Position numbers and translations under genes: made by a program. The notes under the pieces are model-generated. The model saw only the letters and a program-made list of their open reading frames with translations, searched no databases and was not told the DNA's origin. From Alphaproteobacteria bacterium UBA2723 (GTDB lineage: Bacteria; Pseudomonadota; Alphaproteobacteria; RF32; CAG-239), in NCBI GenBank assembly GCA_002353835.1, contig DEKL01000061.1, forward strand, positions 51,939 to 63,329: a stretch of DNA of 11,391 bases, in the 5' to 3' direction. This document shows positions 1-5,781 of the stretch, one piece after another; positions within the stretch are counted from its first letter, which is position 1, and each line of letters begins with the position of its first letter.

Positions 1-72
1 CCCGGTTCAGTTCCCGGTTCAGTACCCGGTTCGGTTCCTGGTTCAGTTCCCGGTTCGGTTCCCTGTTCAGTG
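1..72 (-). repeat. 12-bp tandem repeat encoding a Gly-Thr-Glu-Pro linker
   Basis: Six 12-base units (1-12, 13-24, 25-36, 37-48, 49-60, 61-72) follow the form cccggttcrgtt with one to three substitutions each. The array continues to the window edge, so its full length is unknown. Because the unit is a multiple of three, gain or loss of units changes linker length without shifting the frame. The one variant residue is Gln instead of Pro in the unit nearest the passenger (residue 873). Confidence 0.9.
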
Positions 73-2681
73 CCTGGGTTATCAGTTGATTTCTTTGTTA
101 CAACGTATACGCCTTTTTCACCATCTTTAGCGGTAATATTATATTCACTATTATCAGCAATGGTTGCAAATGCGCCAAGAAATGTATCTGAAGCGTTTAA
201 AATTTGGATTTCTGCCCCTTCATTATCAACTGCAGCGTTATTGAAGCTCAAGTCCAAAGTGGTATTATTTTCATCAATTGCAATATTTGTAGCATCAATT
301 TGCCCAAAATTTGTTTTGCTGGTGAAAACTATGGCTAACTTAGAACCTTCATTAAAGGCAACATCACCATCAACGGTTAATTTATTTGTACCTAAGCTAA
401 CAATACCTTGATTACCGACTGTTAAATCGCCAAACAAGTTAGCATTTTTTAACACGTTAAATTGCGCGGTATTGTTAACGTTAGCATATAAACTGCCTGA
501 AAGATTGAGAATTCCATTATCGGACAGATTAAGTGTGCTGTTTTGCAAAACATCAATATTATTACTACTGTCTTGCGTTGCAGAAGAAATACCTCTTAAT
601 GTTGCACCTTCATTAATATCAATAGAGCCATCACTTATATTAATATTTTGCGCAACAATTCCACCATTACCATCTACAACAACTTGGCCGCCTGTTATAG
701 AAACATTTCCCTGTGATTTGTCTTCATCATCAGGAATTTCTACGCCGAAGTTACCACCATCTTTTAAGGTAATTTTACCCCCGGCAAGAGTGAACAAACC
801 TTCTATATCACCCTCATCACCAACATCAACAGTCAGTTCACCATTCGATATTTCAATTTCGCCATTATTTACGGTTATTTTTTCCATACCATGCATTGCA
901 CTGTCGGTGATCTTTACGCTACCGCCATTGATGGTAATCGGCGCTGTATCTATGCGTGAATCTGTCAGTGTTAGTTCCGTTTCATCACCAGAAACAGCTA
1001 ACGTGCCTTTAGCGTTCATATATGAATTTGTGAGCTTAATGACACTATCTTTAACAGAAAGGTCATTTTCTGCCCCAATACCATACATATCTTCTGCGGC
1101 ATCTTTATCTCCCCATAAAATATAGTCTTTGATGGCATCCTTTGAAACAGTGCTTAAAATATCCAAATTTGCGCCATCAATTGTAATATCGTGGGTGGAC
1201 TCTATATCCGAATCGACTGCAGTAATTGTAGCATTCTTGATGAGCATATCTGTATTTTCTGAACCTTCTAACTCATCATCACCGGATGATAGTTCAGCAT
1301 CTTGCAAATCAAATGTGCCACCAGTAATATTTAATATTCCTTGAGAACCTATAACACCTTGTGATACATTAATCGTTCCATCTTCTATTTCCATATGGTT
1401 ATCTGCAGCTAAAACAGCATTTTCAATATTTACGACCGCATTGCCAGAAATAGCTGTATTTAGACCGATAACTTCGCTGTTGTCAGAAATTGTTAATTCC
1501 CCACCAGAGATATTTAATACCCCCTCATGATTCTTTATTTCTGAACTATTACCAACGATTATCGTTCCACCTGAAATATCAATAGCACCTTGTTCTGTTT
1601 TAACCGTCGAGCGATTTAAGGTTATATTTGTTTCATCACCTAAAATGGATATATTTTTTTCTGATAGAATATAGCTATTAATAATTTCCATTTGGCTATC
1701 GTTTATAGCAATATCATTTGAAGCAAATATTCCGTATGTTTCATTGCCATTTTCATCAGCATCAGTTTTTACACCCGGTCCTTCTTCGTCTAATGCGGGA
1801 TTTGTACTAGAAAGAGAAATATTTGCGCCATCAATTGTAATATCGTGGGTGGACTCTATATCCGAATCGACTGCAGTGATAGTAGCATTTTTAATGAGCA
1901 TATCATTAACTTCTGTGCCCTCAGATTCATCTCCATCATTACCGGATGATAAGTCGGAATTATCAAGACTGAATGTACCGCCGGTGATATTTAATTTGTT
2001 TTGAGAATATATATCAGAATTTTTTAAGTGAAAATCACCGCCGGAAATGTTTATATCGCCAGTAACATCTTCATCACTGTCCATAGCAGTAGCTTTTACA
2101 ATAGCTGAATCTTCCAAATCTATTGTGCCACCGGAAATGTTTATGTCCCCATGACCTGAATGGAAAATAGCATCTGATACATATTCTTCTTCACCTTCTT
2201 CATCATCACCGAGGTCTGCATAATGGTCCGAAATGGTTGTCGGAACATATTTAGGTGCGCGCCCAATCAAGGTACCACTCTTTATATTTATATCGGCATA
2301 CTGATTAGGAGTAACATTTAATCCTGTCATCGCATCTACGTAAGCTGTTCCACCATCAAGGTTCAATTCGCCTTTATCTTCAGCTGTACCATTAACATAA
2401 ATTTCACCCCAATAAGTAGCATTTTCACTTTGAATAGTGGAAAGAATCGTTGCACCTTCTTTGATGTTTAAGCTTTTATCAATTGAGCCTTGTCCATAGG
2501 TGCCGGTATAATCTGTACCATCTAATACAATGGTATCACCCGTTAAATAAGCAGGAGATTCCCCTGTTGTATCATGTCCTATAAATCTATAATTAAAATC
2601 TGTGGGTATATCAACCGCACGCGCATTGGTAATCCCTAAAGCTAAGACCAATGCTGTCGTTAATAAAAGTTTTCTTTTCAT
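1..2681 (-). CDS. Large secreted beta-helix surface protein, probable autotransporter/adhesin (partial, C-terminus off the left edge)
   Basis: I read one uninterrupted frame from ATG at 2679-2681 to the window edge: 893 complete codons and no stop. A Shine-Dalgarno-like AAGGGA lies 8-10 bases before the ATG. Residues 1-22 form a signal peptide (MKRKLLL, hydrophobic core, cleavage after NARA). The rest is built of short beta-rich rungs with the recurring pattern [IV]-x-[IV]-[ST]-G-G-x-[IFV]-x-[LIV]-x-[DN]-S, seen more than ten times (for example DINISGGTIDLEDS and LNITGGTFDLQDA). It is rich in Asp, Asn, Ser and Thr, and I noticed no cysteine. This is typical of right-handed parallel beta-helix passengers exported across a Gram-negative envelope. 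From residue 869 it becomes a G-T-E-P repeat linker, which usually joins such a passenger to a C-terminal beta-barrel or other anchor. That anchor is outside the window, so the autotransporter assignment is inference. Two internal blocks (residues about 230-390 and 450-600) are paralogous. Specific ligand unknown. Confidence 0.82.
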   Translation of the reverse strand, partial: MKRKLLLTTALVLALGITNARAVDIPTDFNYRFIGHDTTGESPAYLTGDTIVLDGTDYTGTYGQGSIDKSLNIKEGATILSTIQSENATYWGEIYVNGTAEDKGELNLDGGTAYVDAMTGLNVTPNQYADINIKSGTLIGRAPKYVPTTISDHYADLGDDEEGEEEYVSDAIFHSGHGDINISGGTIDLEDSAIVKATAMDSDEDVTGDINISGGDFHLKNSDIYSQNKLNITGGTFSLDNSDLSSGNDGDESEGTEVNDMLIKNATITAVDSDIESTHDITIDGANISLSSTNPALDEEGPGVKTDADENGNETYGIFASNDIAINDSQMEIINSYILSEKNISILGDETNITLNRSTVKTEQGAIDISGGTIIVGNSSEIKNHEGVLNISGGELTISDNSEVIGLNTAISGNAVVNIENAVLAADNHMEIEDGTINVSQGVIGSQGILNITGGTFDLQDAELSSGDDELEGSENTDMLIKNATITAVDSDIESTHDITIDGANLDILSTVSKDAIKDYILWGDKDAAEDMYGIGAENDLSVKDSVIKLTNSYMNAKGTLAVSGDETELTLTDSRIDTAPITINGGSVKITDSAMHGMEKITVNNGEIEISNGELTVDVGDEGDIEGLFTLAGGKITLKDGGNFGVEIPDDEDKSQGNVSITGGQVVVDGNGGIVAQNINISDGSIDINEGATLRGISSATQDSSNNIDVLQNSTLNLSDNGILNLSGSLYANVNNTAQFNVLKNANLFGDLTVGNQGIVSLGTNKLTVDGDVAFNEGSKLAIVFTSKTNFGQIDATNIAIDENNTTLDLSFNNAAVDNEGAEIQILNASDTFLGAFATIADNSEYNITAKDGEKGVYVVTKKSTDNPGTEQGTEPGTEPGTEPGTEPGTEP
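1167..1250 (-). repeat. Copy 2 of an 84-bp direct repeat inside the adhesin gene
   Basis: This 84-base segment matches 1821-1904 with four mismatches. The first 57 bases (1167-1223) are identical and the mismatches fall at 1224, 1227, 1236 and 1239. All four are synonymous, so both copies encode the same 28 residues (478-505 here), beginning DMLIKNATIT and ending ITIDGAN. Confidence 0.93.
1821..1904 (-). repeat. Copy 1 of an 84-bp direct repeat inside the adhesin gene
   Basis: Partner of 1167-1250, exactly 654 bases (218 codons) away and in the same frame, encoding residues 260-287. The flanks are related only at protein level: both are preceded by an LNITGGTF rung and an acidic LSSG-D stretch, and both are followed by YGI-A-ND, NSY and GDET motifs. 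A much longer block was therefore duplicated and only this core stayed nearly identical. Confidence 0.93.
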
Positions 2682-2710
2682 ATGATGTTTCCCTTTTCTG
2701 TTTCAACGTT

Positions 2711-2741
2711 AAAAACAAAAAAACCACCTGAAAAAAGATGG
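2711..2741 (-). terminator. Intrinsic terminator between the structured RNA and the adhesin start
   Basis: On the minus strand the stem CCAUCU/AGGUGG (2736-2741 with 2724-2729, one U-G wobble) has a six-base loop and is followed directly by a run of seven U, then G and five more U. The preceding CCCCUG can also pair with the CAGG of this hairpin, which would compete with the leader's basal stem and could couple folding to termination (inference). Confidence 0.75.
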
Positions 2742-2921
2742 CAGGGGAGTTGAACAATCATATTGAGCGAAATGACTCTTTTAGCCTTTCGGGTTTTCCC
2801 TTGGATATACGCTAAAAGCTCCCCGACCTAAATCGGGGATATATATTATCGGTGTCATCTCCAACACCGCACTCAATAAGAGCCGTTCAAAGCCCTGAAT
2901 ACACTTTCGTGCATCTGTCAT
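2711..2921 (-). ncRNA. Candidate structured RNA: leader/riboswitch-like element or sRNA upstream of the adhesin
   Basis: Read on the minus strand, this stretch folds by eye into an ordered multi-helix structure. From 5' to 3' it has a small GAAA-capped hairpin (2913-2900), then a long-range stem CAGGG/CCCUG (2893-2897 with 2742-2746) continued by UUGAAC/GUUCAA (2885-2890 with 2750-2755) and UAUUGAG/CUCAAUA (2872-2878 with 2761-2767). These enclose three hairpins: 2850-2855/2864-2869, 2821-2826/2833-2838, and 2778-2785/2811-2818, the last with an inner GGG/CCC. An intrinsic terminator ends it 30 bases before the adhesin ATG. I compared it mentally with cobalamin, SAM-I, lysine, TPP, FMN, c-di-GMP, 6S, tmRNA, RNase P and SRP signatures and recognised none. 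Since there is hardly room for a promoter after the terminator, the adhesin mRNA most likely begins upstream and reads through, making a cis-acting leader the favoured view. A free sRNA is the alternative. Confidence 0.6.
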
Positions 2922-2928
2922 AGAACGT

Positions 2929-2952
2929 ATTATAAAAATGATAAATTGTAAA
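2929..2952 (-). promoter_or_regulatory. Possible promoter for the structured RNA and adhesin
   Basis: On the minus strand a perfect TATAAT occupies 2934-2929, about 8 bases before the proposed RNA start. A TTTACA occurs at 2952-2947 but only 12 bases from TATAAT, too close for a standard pair. With TTTACA as -35, the hexamer at 17-base spacing is the poorer TACGTT. One of these readings is plausible. Readthrough from the J-domain gene is also possible, since I see no terminator after it. Confidence 0.4.
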
Positions 2953-2973
2953 GGAAAATGTATGACGTTGGCT

Positions 2974-3528
2974 TTAAGACATTTTTTCCAAAAGTTTTTT
3001 ATAAGCTTCGGTTAAGCGTTTGAATTTTTCTTCGGCCTCTTTATCTTCAGGGTGTAAATCCGGATGGCAGGTTTTCGCTAATTTTTTATATTGTTTTTTC
3101 AGTTTATCCAAGCTGAAATCTTCAGTATCCAATTCCAAACACTCAAGACCTTTTTTATCTTCTTTTGTAAAATAAATGCTGTCGGTTACTTTGTCATAAC
3201 CGGAGAATCCGTGTAAAAATTCTAATTCATCTTCTAAATCGCACCCGAATTTGTATTTTATCTTGGAGTGGAATCCGCGAAAACGTGTTTTGTGGCGGAA
3301 TGCTTCCTGTTCGGCTTCTGCTGTTTCATCCGTGTAGTAGTTCCATTTTGCATTATATTCTTGAACGTGCTCTAAACAGAACCAATAGTAATTTTTAAGT
3401 GTTTTATCTTTAGGCGCTCTGAACTCGCCTTCTTTTTCACACCCCGGATGGTCACACTTATGCTTTACCCCTTCGTTTTGGGGGGCAAAATATTTTCTGG
3501 TTCTTTTTATTCTGGATGACTTTATCAC
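2974..3528 (-). CDS. J-domain (DnaJ-like) protein with N-terminal Cys/His motif
   Basis: A 184-residue co-chaperone-like protein. The C-terminal 55 residues form a J domain with a helix II of Lys/Leu type and the essential HPD motif at residues 155-157, followed by a charged helix ending at the C-terminus. J domains stimulate ATP hydrolysis by DnaK-type Hsp70s. The N-terminal half has CDHPGC (C25, C30) and FCLEH (C51, H54), a plausible zinc site, followed by an aromatic YNAKWNYY segment. I recognise this layout from alphaproteobacterial short DnaJ proteins of unknown client. Unlike true DnaJ, the J domain is C-terminal and there is no Gly/Phe region. I chose GTG at 3526-3528, preceded by AAAGGAAA about 11 bases upstream. 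A longer reading from TTG at 3588 is unlikely because that TTG lies inside a good promoter -35 element. Divergent from mutM. Confidence 0.8.
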   Translation of the reverse strand: MIKSSRIKRTRKYFAPQNEGVKHKCDHPGCEKEGEFRAPKDKTLKNYYWFCLEHVQEYNAKWNYYTDETAEAEQEAFRHKTRFRGFHSKIKYKFGCDLEDELEFLHGFSGYDKVTDSIYFTKEDKKGLECLELDTEDFSLDKLKKQYKKLAKTCHPDLHPEDKEAEEKFKRLTEAYKKLLEKMS

Positions 3529-3559
3529 GTTTGTTACTTTCCTTTTAAAAATCCGAGTA

Positions 3560-3588
3560 AGTATAATATATAAATCACTGCACGTCAA
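3560..3588 (-). promoter_or_regulatory. Sigma-70-type promoter for the J-domain gene
   Basis: Minus-strand TTGACG (3588-3583) is separated by exactly 17 bases from TATACT (3565-3560). The predicted transcript would start near 3553 and give a leader of about 25 bases to the GTG start at 3528. This sets the start codon: a TTG start at 3588 would not be on the mRNA. Confidence 0.72.
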
Positions 3589-3590
3589 AC

Positions 3591-3617
3591 GTTAATTGGA
3601 ATTTTGGCTTAATTAAC
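3591..3617. repeat. Inverted repeat between divergent promoters
   Basis: GTTAATT (3591-3597) and AATTAAC (3611-3617) form a perfect 7-bp inverted repeat with a 13-base centre, just upstream of the J-domain -35 element. It could be an operator, but AT-rich repeats of this size also arise by chance. Confidence 0.3.
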
Positions 3618-3671
3618 TAAGATACAAGTGTATAAACAAAAGTTTATTGTCGTCATCGGGATATTTACTGT

Positions 3672-3677
3672 TATGAT
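3672..3677 (+). promoter_or_regulatory. Possible extended -10 promoter element for mutM
   Basis: TATGAT is preceded by TGT, giving an extended -10 arrangement, 25 bases before the mutM ATG. I see no good -35 at normal spacing, so this is tentative. Confidence 0.35.
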
Positions 3678-3701
3678 TTTAACGAATTACAGAGAGGAAA
3701 T

Positions 3702-4538
3702 ATGCCGGAATTACCCGAAGTTGAGACTATAAAAGAATCCATGAGAAAATCTTTAGCTGATGCCACTATAAATTCGGCTAAGGTTTATAATCGGTCTTTA
3801 CGGCAACCTGTACCCGATAATTTTGAGAAAATCGTTTGCAAAGCTAAAATCTGTCGCATTTACAGAATCGCAAAATATGCGTTATGGGAGCTTGATAACA
3901 ATTGTAGTATCATTTGGCATTTCGGCATGAGCGGGAAAGTAAAAATTTCCGATATTATGCCTGATGCTTTAGAGAAACATGACCATATCGTTATCACCAC
4001 ATCTAAGGGAATCCTTATCTACAACGACCCTAGGCGATTTGGCTTGGTTACAATTGTTAAAACATCTCAGTTAAGGGAGAATCCGTTATTTAAGAATTTA
4101 GGATTAGATCCTTTTGATGATAAGTTAACGGCAGATTATTTAGAATCTAAACTAAAGTACAAAAAAGTGCCCATCAAACTTTCCTTGCTTGACCAATCAA
4201 TCATCTGCGGAATCGGAAACATTTATGCCTCTGAAGCACTATATGGAGCAAAAATTTCCCCTTTACGCCCCAGCAATTCTCTGACACTAAAGGAAAGAGC
4301 GAATCTTATAGAATCCGTACGGATAATATTAAAAAAAGCTATTGCTGCCGGCGGTTCAACGCTTCATGATTACAAAAAACCGAATGGTGATATCGGGTAT
4401 TTTCAGCTTCAACATTCCGTTTACGGAAAAGAGGGGCAACAATGTCCAAGCGGGTGCAAAGGTAAAAAATGTGGCGGAATTGTAAAGATAATTCAGGGCG
4501 GGCGCTCAACTTTTTATTGTCCGCATTTACAAAAATAA
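3702..4538 (+). CDS. mutM: Formamidopyrimidine-DNA glycosylase (Fpg/MutM)
   Basis: A 278-residue bifunctional glycosylase and AP lyase that excises 8-oxoguanine and ring-opened purines from DNA. Family hallmarks are all visible: the MPELPEVE N-terminus whose Pro2 is the Schiff-base nucleophile with Glu3 beside it, Lys58 in RIAKY, HFGMSG, KHDHIV, NDPRRFG, the helix-two-turn-helix motif LLDQSIICGIGNIYASEAL, GGSTLHDY, and the C-terminal DNA-binding Arg268 in QGGRSTFYC. The zinc finger is unusual: cysteines at 248, 252, 257 and 273, but the position of the normal fourth ligand in YCPxCQ is Leu276 (CPHLQK), and the first knuckle has three Cys in a longer spacing. Zn may use C248/C252 or H275 instead (inference). 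The start is supported by GAGAGGAAA just before the ATG. It probably forms an operon with the next gene, whose ribosome binding site overlaps the mutM stop. Confidence 0.95.
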   Translation: MPELPEVETIKESMRKSLADATINSAKVYNRSLRQPVPDNFEKIVCKAKICRIYRIAKYALWELDNNCSIIWHFGMSGKVKISDIMPDALEKHDHIVITTSKGILIYNDPRRFGLVTIVKTSQLRENPLFKNLGLDPFDDKLTADYLESKLKYKKVPIKLSLLDQSIICGIGNIYASEALYGAKISPLRPSNSLTLKERANLIESVRIILKKAIAAGGSTLHDYKKPNGDIGYFQLQHSVYGKEGQQCPSGCKGKKCGGIVKIIQGGRSTFYCPHLQK

Positions 4539-4549
4539 GGAGAATCCAA

Positions 4550-4921
4550 ATGAAACGCTTTCTTTATTTAATGGTATTGTTTTTAAGTCTTTTCCTACCC
4601 AAGGTGACTTTTGCCACGGATTTTATTGACGGCTTTGAAGATGTGCCGTTGATGCATGGTTTGAAACAACAGGAGAACCAAAATTTTTCTTTCGGAAACG
4701 AGGAATCCGGTTATACGGAAGCGTTGCTTTACCCCGTTAAAAAAATGACTTTTGAAGATATCGGACTTTTTTATATTGATGTTTTACCTAAATTCGGTTG
4801 GTTACTTTTAAGCCAAAAAAACGACTACATATCTTTTATAAGAGATAACGATATTTTGGAAATCAGTCGTCAAAGTGCTCGTCCGCTTAAAATTTCCGTC
4901 AGTATTAAAAGTAAAAATTAA
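4550..4921 (+). CDS. Small exported protein of unknown function between mutM and rpsT
   Basis: 123 residues. AAGGAG overlaps the mutM stop codon and sits 8 bases before this ATG, so I prefer it over an upstream ATG at 4469 buried in mutM. Residues 1-23 form a clear signal peptide (MKRF, a Leu/Val/Phe core, cleavage after TFA), predicting a periplasmic protein; there is no lipobox Cys. The mature part has a DGFEDVPLMHGL opening, then a FYIDVLPKFGW segment, and a beta-rich tail (YISFIRDNDILEIS, LKISVSIK). I recall similarly arranged small exported proteins (FEDxPLMxGL ... FYxxTLPxLGW ... FxREGExL) next to mutM/rpsT in other alphaproteobacteria, which suggests conserved synteny. No catalytic residues are evident and no function is assigned. 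Confidence 0.8.
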   Translation: MKRFLYLMVLFLSLFLPKVTFATDFIDGFEDVPLMHGLKQQENQNFSFGNEESGYTEALLYPVKKMTFEDIGLFYIDVLPKFGWLLLSQKNDYISFIRDNDILEISRQSARPLKISVSIKSKN

Positions 4922-4944
4922 TTTAATTTTTTTGAAAAAACTTG

Positions 4945-4972
4945 TTGACTATCAAAGATTATAGAGTATAAG
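4945..4972 (+). promoter_or_regulatory. Promoter of rpsT
   Basis: TTGACT (4945-4950), a 16-base spacer and TATAAG (4967-4972). The predicted start near 4979 leaves a leader of about 46 bases to the rpsT ATG. This gives the ribosomal gene transcription independent of mutM. Confidence 0.7.
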
Positions 4973-5025
4973 TATTCAAGAATTTTATTTGTGTTTAACT
5001 TAAATTTTAAGACAGGATAAAAAAT

Positions 5026-5286
5026 ATGGCCAATCATAAATCGGCAAAAACAAGAATAAACAGAAACAATAAAAGAGGCATTATTAACGGTGCCAGAAGA
5101 AGCAGAGTAAGAACTTTTGTTAAAAAAGTTATTGCTGCTGTTTTGGCTGGTGATAAAGAATCTGCAACTTCAGCATTGAAGGTTGCCGAGAGCGAGATGA
5201 TGAGAGCTGCTCAGAAAGGTGTTTTTCATAAAAATAAAGCTGCTCGTACAATTTCTCGTTTGAGTCAAAAAGTTAAAGCTCTCTAA
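5026..5286 (+). CDS. rpsT: 30S ribosomal protein S20
   Basis: 86 residues, the usual length for S20, a primary 16S rRNA-binding protein of the small subunit body. The MANHKSAKTRIN start, the very high Lys/Arg content, the GAxRSxVRTFVKKV helix, the central acidic patch and the HKNKAARTISRLSQKV C-terminus match the family. AGGA sits 8 bases before the ATG. It has its own promoter upstream and an intrinsic terminator downstream, so it is probably monocistronic. It lies directly before dnaA, as in many alphaproteobacteria. Confidence 0.97.
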   Translation: MANHKSAKTRINRNNKRGIINGARRSRVRTFVKKVIAAVLAGDKESATSALKVAESEMMRAAQKGVFHKNKAARTISRLSQKVKAL

Positions 5287-5307
5287 GTTTTTATTTATTT
5301 TATTGAT

Positions 5308-5351
5308 AGCGCAAATGCCCTATGCTTTAGTGTGGCTATTTGCGCTTTTTT
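5308..5351 (+). terminator. Intrinsic terminator after rpsT
   Basis: AGCGCAAAT (5308-5316) pairs perfectly with ATTTGCGCT (5338-5346), with a possible inner GCC/GGC extension, followed by a T-run to 5351. The stem isolates rpsT from dnaA. Confidence 0.92.
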
Positions 5352-5781
5352 ATTTATAAAACAAGCACTTAACACGAATCGTTTGTAAAATCAATGTCAA
5401 GCTAATTTATTTAAAATTTATTAAAAAATGTGTTTGTAATTTTTACTTTTGTTTAATAGTTTCTCCTCATGACGATAATTTGAAAAAAATGTTTTTTAAA
5501 CGATTTAAAGAATATTTTTTTTAATGAGTTTGGAAAATATTTTTAAAATCAAAAATGTCGTCTGATTATTCTGAATTAAGAATCTGTTTTATAAGATAGT
5601 GTATTTTACATTTAAGATTTTTTATGAGTTTTTATTACTCGGGAGCGTTACAAATTTCGGAAGCGTTACAAATTTGTCGTTTCATTAAATCTCTTAAATC
5701 CGTTTTAGTGGAATACAATATCTGATAAGCAAACAAACAAATATCGGTTTTATGTAAATATCTAAAGTGGGAGATGGATAT
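5352..5781 (+). promoter_or_regulatory. Long AT-rich dnaA upstream region, no gene seen
   Basis: About 430 bases without a credible gene or tRNA. It is very AT-rich, with several A/T runs that could bend or melt. I searched by eye for DnaA boxes (TTATNCACA and its complement) and found none, so I do not call it oriC. GANTC, the methylation site of CcrM in many alphaproteobacteria, occurs twice (GAATC near 5386 and 5580). I could not choose a convincing promoter. TATAAG near 5590 and TACAAT near 5714 are the best -10 candidates, each with a weak -35. The region contains the tandem repeat at 5639-5674 and a TTAAATC pair at 5685-5700. Confidence 0.6.
5639..5674 (+). repeat. 18-bp tandem direct repeat in the dnaA leader
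   Basis: TCGGGAGCGTTACAAATT (5639-5656) is followed immediately by TCGGAAGCGTTACAAATT (5657-5674), 17 of 18 bases identical. It stands out as locally GC-richer than its surroundings and lies 108-143 bases before the dnaA ATG. It could be a pair of regulator sites, but no known box matches. Confidence 0.85.

Noticed and set aside
1..72. CRISPR-like array
   Set aside because: Contiguous 12-mers without spacers, inside a coding frame.
70..2004. Plus-strand open frames at 70-411, 472-1125, 1129-1344 and 1744-2004
   Set aside because: They are antisense to the continuous minus-strand adhesin frame, have no ribosome binding sites, and two of them share a sequence only because of the adhesin's internal repeat.
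2711..2921. Assignment of the RNA element to 6S, two-piece tmRNA, RNase P, SRP, or SAM-I/cobalamin/lysine riboswitch
   Set aside because: A short UCUUAU and GGUG run is superficially SAM-I-like and GUUCAACUCCC is T-arm-like, but the conserved cores, a matching T stem, the tmRNA tag and the RNase P P4 motif are absent.
4469..4549. Upstream ATG extending the small exported protein by 27 residues
   Set aside because: It lies within mutM, lacks a ribosome binding site, and would bury the signal peptide; ATG 4550 has AAGGAG at proper distance.
5767..5781. GTG start for dnaA
   Set aside because: The GTG overlaps the GGGAG ribosome binding site of the ATG at 5782.
5352..5781. oriC
   Set aside because: AT-rich and beside dnaA, but no DnaA-box cluster was found on either strand.
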